Of a stretch of 46,541 nucleotides of DNA, positions 7,472 to 15,984 are shown piece by piece. The notes under the pieces were generated by a model. The model was given only the letters and a program-made list of their open reading frames with translations. It was not told the DNA's origin and made no database searches. Both the position numbers and the translations under genes were made by a program. Origin of the DNA: Gammaproteobacteria bacterium (GTDB taxonomy: Bacteria; Pseudomonadota; Gammaproteobacteria; Thiotrichales; Thiotrichaceae); NCBI GenBank assembly GCA_018822845.1, contig JAHJJD010000094.1:1-46541 (forward strand), read 5' to 3'. Within the stretch, counting starts at the first letter, position 1; every line of letters starts with the position of its first letter.

Positions 7472-9289
7472 ATGATTTCTGATAAATCAAGTTTGGCAAG
7501 CCGACTCGGCTGGATCAGGAGTGACGCAGAGCAGGCCATCGAAACGGCCCGCCAGCAGTTCGCGGGATATGCCCAGTCAAGTGATGGCAGTGGGTTCAGC
7601 GGATGCCGCGAAGTCTGTCGGCAGATCTGGGGCGTGCTGGACATACTGGGGGCAGATGGTGCCAGCATGCTCGGGCGTGAGATCGTGCTGTTGCTGGATG
7701 CCCTGATTCAGAACAGGGTGGCAAACGTCCGGGCGGCGCAGGAGGCAGTGGCAGAAGGTTTGTTGCAGCTTTCCGAGTACCTCAAGCATTTGCAGGAGGG
7801 TTATGCTGACCTGCCGGTAGTGGTGCTGCCCACCCTGAACAATCTGCGCGCTGCCCGCGATTCAGAGCTGCTTTCCGAATACCTGGTATTCCTGCCGGAA
7901 GATGGCCATGTAGGCAATGAGCAGATTGGCAGCGAAGAATACATGCAGTTGTCGCTGGAGAAGTTGCAACAGGTCGCCACCAAGCTGCGTTTCTATTTTC
8001 AGAAGGCATTGCTGGGTTGGTTCCGTGGTGAACAGCCGCAGCGCATGTTGCAGGCAACCGGCAAAGTAGCCGCCAATATGGTGGTGTTGAGCAATGCCCA
8101 GCGTTTGCGCGCCCTGTGGTGGATTACTTCTGCCCTGTCCGCAGCGCTGGCCGATGGGCGGCTGGAGCATAGCGTGGCGGTCAAGATGCTAATGGGGCGG
8201 ATGGAGCGTGAAATCCGCCACTTTGGTGAGATGGGTGAAACGCATTACGATCCGACAGTACCGGATGAGTTGCTAAAAAACCTGTTGTATTACATCGGTC
8301 TGGCTGAATCCGGCTCAGCTATTACCGACAAGGTGAAAGCTGCCTACAATCTGGATTTGTACCTGCCGCAAGGTGAAACCCTGAGTGAACTGCGCCAGTA
8401 CTACACCATGCCGGGCCGCGATTTGTGGCATGCCGTCGGCAATTCCGTCATTGATGAATTGCAAGGTTTGCAGGGCATTCTGGAAGGCATGCAGGATGAG
8501 GAACACCAGCCTGAGTTGCTTGAGAAACTTGCGGACAAAACTTCCCGCCTGTCCAGCACGCTGGGCATGATTGGTTTGGGTCAGGCGGCTGAATTGACCA
8601 GCCGGTTGGGTGATGAACTGACTGGCAAGGCAAATAAGCAGGCAACACAAAGTCTGGATGAGCTGTTGTACATCAGCACCCATTATCTCAAGCTGGAAAA
8701 GGTGCTGAAGGAATACGCCCAGACCGGTTACGACACGACCGAAACCATTTTCAGCGAGGATGGCGAAGGGCAAGACCCATCCACCGCCCGGAGCCTGATG
8801 CGCACTACGCTGTCGGAACTGAACAAGGCACAGGCGCGCATGGTGTCTTTTTACAAGGAAGGCTGGGCGTTTTACTACCTGGATGAAGTAGTGGCTGCGC
8901 TGGAAAACATCAGCGGTGCGCTCAATGTGCTGGATGCGCCCGAACTGTTGCCAATGGTCAGTACTGCCCTGCGCTATTTGCGTGATGACTTGCAGGCCCA
9001 GCGTCGCGAGCCGTCGAATCAGGAACTGTCCACCTTTGCGGATATTCTGACCCTGTTTGAGGCCTGTATTTCGACCCGCCAGCATGATGAAGATTATCTT
9101 TCCCTGCTGCCAACCGGTTACGAAAAACTACGGGAACTCGACCGGTTCAGTGAACTGGATTTGCTGGAAGATATTGATCTTGATGAAATGACCCAGGATG
9201 TCGCAGCAAAAAAAAAAGCACAACAGCAAACAGCTGCGAGCCTTTTCCACAAGATCAGGAATCAGGGTTTGCGTCCGGCACTGGCCTGA
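7472..9289 (+). CDS. chpA: Chemotaxis-like histidine kinase ChpA, N-terminal part (zero frame, stops at 9287-9289)
   Basis: 605 aa with a good CAGGTGA ribosome site. It consists of helical, Hpt-like N-terminal modules typical of ChpA (FimL/ChpA N-terminal domain), without a clear HxxKG phosphorylation motif. Residues up to about 579 look like authentic coding sequence. After a run of ten A (9208-9217) the zero frame gives a short tail, AQQQTAASLFHKIRNQG and seven more residues, then TGA. The -1 frame instead runs on into the first phosphorylatable Hpt domain. I read this as the first part of one ChpA of about 1,699 aa whose frame changes at the A run. Whether the 605-aa protein is a real product is open. 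Confidence 0.8.
   Translation: MISDKSSLASRLGWIRSDAEQAIETARQQFAGYAQSSDGSGFSGCREVCRQIWGVLDILGADGASMLGREIVLLLDALIQNRVANVRAAQEAVAEGLLQLSEYLKHLQEGYADLPVVVLPTLNNLRAARDSELLSEYLVFLPEDGHVGNEQIGSEEYMQLSLEKLQQVATKLRFYFQKALLGWFRGEQPQRMLQATGKVAANMVVLSNAQRLRALWWITSALSAALADGRLEHSVAVKMLMGRMEREIRHFGEMGETHYDPTVPDELLKNLLYYIGLAESGSAITDKVKAAYNLDLYLPQGETLSELRQYYTMPGRDLWHAVGNSVIDELQGLQGILEGMQDEEHQPELLEKLADKTSRLSSTLGMIGLGQAAELTSRLGDELTGKANKQATQSLDELLYISTHYLKLEKVLKEYAQTGYDTTETIFSEDGEGQDPSTARSLMRTTLSELNKAQARMVSFYKEGWAFYYLDEVVAALENISGALNVLDAPELLPMVSTALRYLRDDLQAQRREPSNQELSTFADILTLFEACISTRQHDEDYLSLLPTGYEKLRELDRFSELDLLEDIDLDEMTQDVAAKKKAQQQTAASLFHKIRNQGLRPALA
9195..9217 (+). other. Frameshift site in chpA: A10 slippery run with upstream AGGA
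   Basis: Ten consecutive A at 9208-9217 read GCA AAA AAA AAA GCA in the zero frame. A -1 shift, or one extra A in the mRNA, joins the 7472 frame to the 9187-12570 frame, giving an uninterrupted 1,700-codon gene. A Shine-Dalgarno-like AGGA (9195-9198) lies 9 bp upstream of the run, similar in arrangement to the dnaX frameshift signal. No strong downstream stem-loop was seen. A homopolymer sequencing error is the main alternative. Confidence 0.6.
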
Positions 9290-9501
9290 CGGCAGGGCCG
9301 TTTCCATCTCAACCGGAACCGGCATCCCCCAGCATACGTGAATCGCTGGGGGAGGAAATTTTCGAAATCTTCACTGAAGAAGTTGCTGAAATCGCTGCTA
9401 CGCTTGGCGACCTTTTTCCGCAATGGGATAAGGAACGCCACGATCATGGCCTGCTGACCGAAATCCGGCGCGGTTTTCATACCCTCAAGGGCAGTGGGCG
9501 C

Positions 9502-12500
9502 ATGGCAGGCGCTTTTGCACTTGGGGAATTTGGCTGGGCGCATGAAAACCTTCTGAACCATATCCTGTCAGGGCAGTTGCCAGCCAATAACCGGGTTTCT
9601 GCCCAGATCCTCCGGGCTATTCAGGAACTAGCGGCCAGGCTGGAATTTTTCCAGACGGCACAGGCGGTGGATGCCGGGGTGGAAAGCATGGTCGCCGCAG
9701 CCGAAGCCATTGTTGCGGGTGAAGATGAGGTTACGCCGGTATTCCAGCCTGCCCTGCCCCCTCCGGTCGCAGAAGTCAACAACAGCAAAATTATCGCGTC
9801 GGAAGGCTGGTTGCTGGATGACGAGCCTGAGGCTGAAACCGGCGCTACTGAACCAGAGGACTGGCTACAGGACGTGGTTGAGCCTGAAGTCGGCATAACT
9901 GAAGCGGAGGACTGGCTACAGGACGAAACCGGGGTTGCTGTTCCTGAGTGGGTTGAGGAGGAGGAAACAGAGGAAGTACTGGATTTCACCAGCCCTTCAC
10001 CGCCCATTATGGAGCTGGAGCCAGAACTGCAATGCCTGCATGCTGATGAAGTAACACCAGCAGTTGCCATGGCCACCGATGCAGAACAGGATGCAGAAAC
10101 CCAACTGATCTGGCAACTGTTCTGGGAGGAAGTCCCCGACCAGCTCCAGGCGCTCGACCATAACCTGCAACGCCTGCTGGATGACCCCGGCGATCAGGAA
10201 GCTATCCGCGAACTGGAGCGTGAATTCCATACCCTCAAGGGTGGTGCCCGCATGGCGCAATTGACGGATCTGGCCGACATCAGCCATGAGGCGGAAAGCT
10301 TGCTGAACCGGCTTTCCGGCAGCGGTGAGGCTGACCAGGCGCTGCTGGATACCTTGCAGGCTTCGCTCGACAAGCTGCACGCGCTGGCAGAAAGTTACCA
10401 GCAGGGCGACATCATTACTCCACCTGAGCAGCAGCCGGAGCCGGTTGTTGCTGAAACTGTTGCTGCGCCAGAGGTTGTAACGGTTACATTGCCTGTTGCC
10501 GAAGTGGATGAGGCTGAAAACACCCTGACCGATTCCTGGGCAAAACTGCGGGTCGAGCAGGGCGAATTCAGCAGCCTGCTGGAACGGATGCTGGCAGAAC
10601 AGGCCGAAAGCCTGCCTGACATCAGCGTGCTGGGTATTCCAGCGCGAACCGGGTCAGCCGTTGCCCATGTCGCGGAAGATGCTGGCAAGCAAGTCAAAAA
10701 CCACGAAACCATCCGCTTGTCAGCTTCCTTCATCGACCACCTGATTGATCGTGCGGTTGGGCTGAATGTCCAGCAAGTCCGCATGTCCGAATATTTCAAC
10801 GGCATGGGTGGCGATGTGGCTGAACTGGGCCGCACGGTCACGCGCCTGCGCCAGCAGATACGCACCCTGGAACTGGAAACCGAAGCGCAAATCCATGATG
10901 GGCGTACTTCCAGTAGTCGTTCGCATTCCGGCGGCAAAGGTTTTGATCCGCTGGAAATGGATCAGTATGCCGAAATCCAGCGTATATCCCGTTCTCTGGC
11001 CGAGAGCCTGAACGATCTGGTGAACCTGGAGGCTGACCTTTCCGGTCAGTTGCGCAAAGGCGAGCAGCTTTTACAGGACGACATGCGCACTACCCGCCAA
11101 ATCCAGCAGGAATTGCTGGAAACGCGCCTTGTCGCACTCACCATGCTGGTGCCACGTCTGCGTCGCCTGACCCGCCAAACATCCACTGAGTTGGGCAAGC
11201 AGGTTACGCTGGAGGTGCAGGGCGAGGAATGCGAACTGGACCGCAACCTGTTGCAAAACATGACAGCGCCACTGGAGCACCTGATCCGCAACGCCGTTTC
11301 CCACGGTCTTGAAACGCCCGAAGAGCGGGAACGCCTGGGCAAACCAGCGGCAGGCACTATTACCTTGGGTGTCAGCCGGGATGATGCCGAAATCGTGATG
11401 CGTTTCCGCGACGATGGCAAAGGGCTTGACCGGCAGAAACTGCTTAAGCGTGGGCGTGAACTGGGTTTCATCCAGCCCGGCCAGACCTTGCCGGACAGCG
11501 AGCTTGACCGCTTGATCCTGCGTGCTGGTTTCTCCACGGCGGATGCAGTCAGCCAGATTTCGGGGCGTGGCATCGGCATGGACGTGGTGAATTCCGAACT
11601 CAAGGCGCTGGGCGGCAGCCTGCAAATTGAATCTACGCCTGGGCAGGGCACGGAATTCATTATGCGTTTGCCGTTTACCATGGTGGTTAATCCTGTGTTG
11701 CTGGCGGAGGTGCATGGGCAGATTTTCGCTTTACCCATGAGTGGCATTCAGGGGCTGGCACGGATAGCGGGCGGTGAAATACGGAAATTGCTGGCATCCG
11801 GGGAAAAGCAACTGGAGTTTGCTGGCGAGCTGTATCAACTGCGGCAGTTGGCGGAGCAGCTTGGTGCCGGGGCAGTACACGAGTTTGCGGAAGAGGACAT
11901 GTTCCCGGTGGTGTTCTTTATCCTGCATGGGCAGTCGATTGCCTGGGTGATTGAGCGCATCAAGGGGCGGCGGGAAGTTGTCCTGCAACCGCTGGGCGTG
12001 TTGTTCAATGAATGCCGCTTGTATTCGGCGGCAACGGTTTCACCGGATGGCAGCGTATACCTCGTACCTGACATGGCTGAACTCGCCCGCCGCGTAGCGC
12101 AGGCTGACGCTGTGCCAGCCGATGCGCTTGCCGGGGAAACCCTGCCGGACGCGCCGGATTCGCCTGCGGGGTCGCCGCGCATCATGGTGGTAGACGATTC
12201 GGTTACTGTGCGGCGGGTAACGGAAAAATTCCTCAATGCGCAGGAATACGTGGTGGCGACTGCCAAGGATGGTATGGAGGCGCTGGAACGTGTCGGCGAA
12301 TTCCAGCCGGATGCCGTGTTGCTGGACATCGAAATGCCGCGCATGGATGGTTTCGAGCTGCTGGGGCATTTACGGCGTGATCCACAATGGCGGAGCTTGC
12401 CGGTCATCATGATCAGTTCCCGTACCGCGCCGAAACACCGTGAGCATGCCTTGTCGCTGGGGGCGACCAGTTTCCTCGGCAAGCCTTACCAGAATGAAAT

Positions 12501-12570
12501 CCTGCTGGACACGCTGCAAGGCGTGCTGGTGACCGGACATAACCCGCATGGGGAGCACGTTTCAGCATGA
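9502..12570 (+). CDS. chpA: Chemotaxis-like histidine kinase ChpA, C-terminal part (Hpt, kinase, CheW, REC)
   Basis: 1,022 aa from the first ATG, but this ATG lies inside an Hpt helix: the phosphorylatable His of FHTLKGSGRMAG is at 9478-9480, just before it. The frame is open back to 9187, with no ATG, GTG or TTG between 9187 and 9502, so this part must be made by frame change from 7472. Domains counted from 9502: acidic linker with a 17-residue repeat (about 110-145), second Hpt with His243 (FHTLKGGARMAQ), HATPase (NAVSHG near 597; GRGIGMDVV), CheW-like domain, and a receiver with Asp942 (LLDIEMPRMDG). ChpA phosphorylates PilG and PilH. It overlaps chpC by 4 bp. Confidence 0.88.
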   Translation: MAGAFALGEFGWAHENLLNHILSGQLPANNRVSAQILRAIQELAARLEFFQTAQAVDAGVESMVAAAEAIVAGEDEVTPVFQPALPPPVAEVNNSKIIASEGWLLDDEPEAETGATEPEDWLQDVVEPEVGITEAEDWLQDETGVAVPEWVEEEETEEVLDFTSPSPPIMELEPELQCLHADEVTPAVAMATDAEQDAETQLIWQLFWEEVPDQLQALDHNLQRLLDDPGDQEAIRELEREFHTLKGGARMAQLTDLADISHEAESLLNRLSGSGEADQALLDTLQASLDKLHALAESYQQGDIITPPEQQPEPVVAETVAAPEVVTVTLPVAEVDEAENTLTDSWAKLRVEQGEFSSLLERMLAEQAESLPDISVLGIPARTGSAVAHVAEDAGKQVKNHETIRLSASFIDHLIDRAVGLNVQQVRMSEYFNGMGGDVAELGRTVTRLRQQIRTLELETEAQIHDGRTSSSRSHSGGKGFDPLEMDQYAEIQRISRSLAESLNDLVNLEADLSGQLRKGEQLLQDDMRTTRQIQQELLETRLVALTMLVPRLRRLTRQTSTELGKQVTLEVQGEECELDRNLLQNMTAPLEHLIRNAVSHGLETPEERERLGKPAAGTITLGVSRDDAEIVMRFRDDGKGLDRQKLLKRGRELGFIQPGQTLPDSELDRLILRAGFSTADAVSQISGRGIGMDVVNSELKALGGSLQIESTPGQGTEFIMRLPFTMVVNPVLLAEVHGQIFALPMSGIQGLARIAGGEIRKLLASGEKQLEFAGELYQLRQLAEQLGAGAVHEFAEEDMFPVVFFILHGQSIAWVIERIKGRREVVLQPLGVLFNECRLYSAATVSPDGSVYLVPDMAELARRVAQADAVPADALAGETLPDAPDSPAGSPRIMVVDDSVTVRRVTEKFLNAQEYVVATAKDGMEALERVGEFQPDAVLLDIEMPRMDGFELLGHLRRDPQWRSLPVIMISSRTAPKHREHALSLGATSFLGKPYQNEILLDTLQGVLVTGHNPHGEHVSA
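9856..9925 (+). repeat. Direct repeat in chpA acidic linker (51-bp spacing)
   Basis: A 19-base sequence beginning GAGGACTGGCTACAGG occurs at 9856-9874 and again, exactly, at 9907-9925. It encodes EDWLQD twice; an imperfect earlier copy reads EGWLLDDEPEAE. The 51-bp unit keeps the frame and lies between the two Hpt domains. Confidence 0.8.
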
Positions 12571-13076
12571 ACAACGAACATTTGCCTGCCGTCAAAAGCC
12601 TGATTGTGCGCTTGCAGAAAGGTAGCCTGATCCTGCCCTTGAACTTGATGGCGGAACTGGTAAAAGGGGGGGAGCTTAGCCCCTCGCAACATCCCGGAAT
12701 TGAGGGCTGGCTGCACTGGCGCAACCGGCAGATTCCGCTGGTATCGCTGGAGTCCCTGTGCATGCTGGAAGAAGCCAGCGGCGAGGGGGAGGGGCGTTGC
12801 CTGATCCTGCATACGGTGTCAGCCGTGCCGGGCTTGCCTTTCCTGGCCTTGCGGGTGCAGGGCAGCCTGAACACGCTGGATATTTTGCCGGATACCCTGC
12901 GTGACGATCATAGCGGTAATGTGCAGCGCTGCCCGTATGTGGCGCGTCAGGTTCGGGCTTCCCACCTGTTGTGTTTCATTCCCGATTTACCCGCCATTGA
13001 AGCGGTGCTGGCGGAAATCCTGCAATTGACGGGGGAGCAGGTGGCGGGTTCAAAGGAGCGTGAGGGTCATCAGTAG
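12567..13076 (+). CDS. chpC: CheW-like chemotaxis protein, ChpC type
   Basis: 169 aa. It begins MNNEHLPAVKSLIVRLQKGS and shows a weak CheW-like beta-barrel pattern (LPLNLMAELV, WLHWRNRQIPLVSLESL). Its place directly after chpA, with an ATGA overlap at 12567-12570, and its size match ChpC, the second CheW-type adaptor of the Pil-Chp system, thought to link additional receptors to the kinase. No chpB methylesterase or pilK methyltransferase is present in the cluster. The last 27 bp overlap tail to tail with the minus-strand gene that follows. Confidence 0.75.
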   Translation: MNNEHLPAVKSLIVRLQKGSLILPLNLMAELVKGGELSPSQHPGIEGWLHWRNRQIPLVSLESLCMLEEASGEGEGRCLILHTVSAVPGLPFLALRVQGSLNTLDILPDTLRDDHSGNVQRCPYVARQVRASHLLCFIPDLPAIEAVLAEILQLTGEQVAGSKEREGHQ

Positions 13077-13538
13077 CAGCAGTATCAACGAGATGCCCAT
13101 GGCCGCATTGGCGCTATTCTGGTGCAGCATGCGATCCATGAAAACATTTTTTTCGGCGACGTTGCGCATGATTTCCATGCGGGTCTGGACGTTGAGCGTT
13201 TCCGGTTTTTCGAAATTGGCGGAACCGCCTTTCAGGTTGATCAGTGGAACCAGCATGTTGATGTTGATGTGGGCCTGGATGGCGTCCTGCATGGGGGCGT
13301 CGTAATTGACGACCCATGGTGGCGCATATTCAAAGGCTTCAAGAATGAAATTGTCGCGCAATTTATCCTGGCTGGCCTTGATGATGTCACGGTTGCGCTG
13401 GAGTCCAGCTTCGAGGTCAGCCAACGGCATCATCGGCATGGGCGCGGAAATGTGCACATAATAGTCCCGCCCCCGCACAGAGACCTTAACTGTCCCGGTG
13501 TAATTGCCGGGTAATGGATTGTCTTGTTTATCAGCCAT
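13050..13538 (-). CDS. Hypothetical tail-anchored membrane protein
   Basis: 162 aa from ATG 13538; an ATG at 13553, inside apaH, is also in frame. The body is polar, with YTGTVKVSVRGRDYYVHI near the N-terminus and a helical middle part. The last 18 residues (GISLILLLLMTLTLL) are a single hydrophobic segment, so the protein looks tail-anchored with its bulk in the cytoplasm. I do not recognise the family. The start overlaps the apaH stop, so it is probably co-transcribed with apaH. Its end overlaps chpC by 27 bp in a convergent arrangement. Confidence 0.65.
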   Translation of the reverse strand: MADKQDNPLPGNYTGTVKVSVRGRDYYVHISAPMPMMPLADLEAGLQRNRDIIKASQDKLRDNFILEAFEYAPPWVVNYDAPMQDAIQAHININMLVPLINLKGGSANFEKPETLNVQTRMEIMRNVAEKNVFMDRMLHQNSANAAMGISLILLLLMTLTLL

Positions 13539-14364
13539 ATTCAGTGCATTCAACAGCGTTTGGTTCTTGATTATTGGTATCTATTCTGATGGCGCTGAGC
13601 TGACCGCCCCATACACAGCCCGTATCCAGCGCAATGACTTTATTATCAGAATAATAACCCAGAGCCGACCAATGTCCAAACAGGACGGTTAAACCCAGGT
13701 TATGTCGTGTTGGATATTCAAACCATGGAATAAGTTTCAATTTTTCTACACCTGAATGGCGATAATGTGATGGATGGTTTTTGGCCGTGAAATCAAGGCT
13801 ACCATCCTCGCGGCAGAAACGCATACGGGTAAAGGCGTTGAGGATGTAGCGGTGGCGCTCGACTTTCGGCAGGTTGGTATCCCAGCTATCCGGCAGGTCG
13901 CCGTAAACCTGCGCAAGCCATTCGCCGGGATTCGGGTTGGTCAGTTCCTGCTCTATTTCCCGCGCGCAGCTTTCGGCAGTTGGCATGTCCCATTGCGGTG
14001 GAATCCCTGCATGACTGATGGCGAACCCCAGTTGCCGGTCGACATGCAGGATGGGGCAGCTGGCCAGCCAGTAGATCAGTTCCGGGTAATCGGGCGCATC
14101 TATCAGCGCTGTGAGGCTCTTGTGCGGTTTGCGCAGGCCATGAAAAGCCGTAATCAGGCTGATGTCATGATTACCGAGTACGCTGATGGCAGCGTCGCCA
14201 AGTGAACGCACCAAGCGCAGGGTTTCCAGGGAATGTTTGCCCCGGTTGACCAGATCGCCAGCCAGCCACAGTCTGTCAGTGGAAGGGTCGAAATTGATTT
14301 TTTCCAGCAAGCGCAGGAGAGGGTAGAAACAGCCTTGCAGGTCGCCGATTGCATAAGTCGCCAT
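13531..14364 (-). CDS. apaH: Bis(5'-nucleosyl)-tetraphosphatase, symmetrical
   Basis: 277 aa. It begins MATYAIGDLQGCF and carries the metallophosphatase motifs GDLQG, GDLVNRG and VLGNHD, with HAGIPP and the C-terminal FGHWSALGYY block typical of ApaH. It hydrolyses Ap4A to two ADP in the cytoplasm; in Proteobacteria it also removes Np4 caps from RNA. Length matches the family. Its stop overlaps the start of the tail-anchored protein gene downstream. Confidence 0.93.
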   Translation of the reverse strand: MATYAIGDLQGCFYPLLRLLEKINFDPSTDRLWLAGDLVNRGKHSLETLRLVRSLGDAAISVLGNHDISLITAFHGLRKPHKSLTALIDAPDYPELIYWLASCPILHVDRQLGFAISHAGIPPQWDMPTAESCAREIEQELTNPNPGEWLAQVYGDLPDSWDTNLPKVERHRYILNAFTRMRFCREDGSLDFTAKNHPSHYRHSGVEKLKLIPWFEYPTRHNLGLTVLFGHWSALGYYSDNKVIALDTGCVWGGQLSAIRIDTNNQEPNAVECTEYG

Positions 14365-14384
14365 GGTTTATATTTCCCGCCAGC

Positions 14385-14410
14385 AATAAAAAGGCACCCA
14401 TTGGGTGCCC
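14385..14410 (-). terminator. Rho-independent terminator after the BI-1 family gene
   Basis: Minus-strand stem GGCACCC/GGGTGCC (14393-14399 with 14403-14409), three-base loop, then a TTTTTATTT tract. It lies about 30 bp past the stop of the membrane protein gene and before apaH. Confidence 0.75.
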
Positions 14411-14437
14411 GTTTGTATATCGATTATCCGTCAGGTA

Positions 14438-15154
14438 TCAGTCATTACCTGTCAGGCTCATCAGGAATTGCAGGATATACCAGAACATCAGGCCGACGCT
14501 GGAAAACAGCCCCAGTGAAGCGCCAACATGCTGGTCAGTATGATACTCGTGAATAATCTGGGATGTTTGATACAACAAGACAGCCCCGGCAAAAATAATC
14601 ATGGCACCGAAAAACACCAGCCCGAGGGTAAATCCAAACAGGATGCTGGCGAGAATCAGGCCCATAGCCACAAACCCGCCTACCGTGATGGCGGGGCGCA
14701 GGAATGAGAAATCCTTGCGGGTTGTGAAGGCGGTGAAGGTGATGCCGCCAGCCAGCATCAAGGTCAGTAGTGCAGCACTTGGCAATACATTCGGATTAGG
14801 GGCATAGTTGAGTGCCATGTAGATCATCGGCATGAAGACGATGGCTTCCGCCAGCACAAATAAACCCAGACCCGCATATTGCATTTCTTTGGATACGGCA
14901 GAGTGCGCCCATTTGTCGGCAAAGTAGGATGCGCCCATAAACAGGGCCAGCACAATCAGCCAGCTCCACATGTTGCCTTTGAGCAGGTGGACAAAAGATT
15001 CTGCTACACCTGACTGGATCAGTAAGGTTTCCACACCGGCAAAGGCGGCAATCGCTCCGCCCAGGTGCAGGTATGTGCGCCGGATAAAACCTGCTCGCTC
15101 GGTTTCACTGGCATTGGCAACCAGGATGCCTGCATTAATGTCAAGATGCGCCAT
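14438..15154 (-). CDS. Bax inhibitor-1/YccA family membrane protein
   Basis: 238 aa with seven hydrophobic segments starting near residue 30, and charged residues near the C-terminus (QIIHEYHTDQHVGA). The FxxRKDFSFLRP loop and the overall layout fit the BI-1/YccA family, inner-membrane proteins whose E. coli member YccA modulates the FtsH protease; others act as pH-sensitive calcium channels. Which role applies here cannot be told. An AGGAG ribosome site precedes the ATG, and the gene ends at a clear terminator. Confidence 0.88.
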   Translation of the reverse strand: MAHLDINAGILVANASETERAGFIRRTYLHLGGAIAAFAGVETLLIQSGVAESFVHLLKGNMWSWLIVLALFMGASYFADKWAHSAVSKEMQYAGLGLFVLAEAIVFMPMIYMALNYAPNPNVLPSAALLTLMLAGGITFTAFTTRKDFSFLRPAITVGGFVAMGLILASILFGFTLGLVFFGAMIIFAGAVLLYQTSQIIHEYHTDQHVGASLGLFSSVGLMFWYILQFLMSLTGND

Positions 15155-15190
15155 GTGGCAATACTCCTTCTTGGTTAATTTTCGCTATTT

Positions 15191-15877
15191 TTACATACGG
15201 ATCGGCATGGCGCTAATTCCCATTCCAGTCAGGGTTTGTTGCCACTTGTTCAGCATTTCCTGGCTGGTAGCTGGCCCCAGCCTTACCCGGAACCAGGTCT
15301 GGCCGTTGACGTTGGCCGACTCGACCCGTGTGTTGAGACCGCTTTTCTTCAGCCGCTCCTGCAAGGAGGCTGCTTGTGCCTGGGTTTTGTAGGAGCCAAG
15401 CTGGAAGCCGTTGGCGTTGCCGAGTTTGGCGGCAGGTGTTTCTGCCTTTTCCTTCGCTGGTTCCTTTTCCTTTTCCTTGTTTTTGGCAGCTTTTGCAGAC
15501 TCGGCCTTGGCTTGTGCCGCTTGTTCTTCCAGGACGGTCACGGGAATGCCTACTTCCAGTTGTGGCAGGACTGCGTGATAACTGAAACCGGGGGCTTCTT
15601 CACGATTTTCTTCCACAGGGGCATCCCGCATGGCAGGCGTGGTGTCAGTCATCGTTCCTGCTGCCGGGGCAGTGGTGGCCGCATACTGGGCACTGTCGGC
15701 AGTTGCCGATAGCGGGGCGGGAGTGCTGTTTGCAGGTGGTTGTTCGCCCTTATTGGCCAAGGCATACATGGTTAGACCTGCCAGCAGGCCAATAGCGATT
15801 CCGCCCAGCATCCAGCCCATGCCGTATTGCCCGAAGTTGCTTGCAGTGACGGAGGGTTTTTTGAAATCTTTTGTCAT
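15191..15877 (-). CDS. SPOR-domain cell-division protein (FtsN/DedD-like)
   Basis: 228 aa. Short cytoplasmic N-terminus, one transmembrane helix (about 21-41, WMLGGIAIGLLAGLTMYAL), a long Ala/Pro/Lys/Glu-rich periplasmic linker with a charged KEKEKEPAKEKAE run, and a C-terminal SPOR domain (about 150-226, FQLGSYKTQAQAASLQERL ... WFRVRLGP). SPOR domains bind denuded glycan strands at the division septum. The position directly downstream of priA on the same strand is common for FtsN-like proteins in this class. FtsN itself is only one possibility, so no symbol is given. Confidence 0.85.
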   Translation of the reverse strand: MTKDFKKPSVTASNFGQYGMGWMLGGIAIGLLAGLTMYALANKGEQPPANSTPAPLSATADSAQYAATTAPAAGTMTDTTPAMRDAPVEENREEAPGFSYHAVLPQLEVGIPVTVLEEQAAQAKAESAKAAKNKEKEKEPAKEKAETPAAKLGNANGFQLGSYKTQAQAASLQERLKKSGLNTRVESANVNGQTWFRVRLGPATSQEMLNKWQQTLTGMGISAMPIRM

Positions 15878-15984
15878 GGCTACTATCCCGAATCCGTGAT
15901 TTACAAGGATTATAGTGAAACAGCATAAAAATATGAACTATTAATAACTTATAGATCATATTTTCAGTAAAATCTACGGTTTGC

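Noticed and set aside
8315-9085. Minus-strand open frame (256 codons) inside chpA
   Set aside because: Shadow of the coding frame; no start site context and no recognisable domain.
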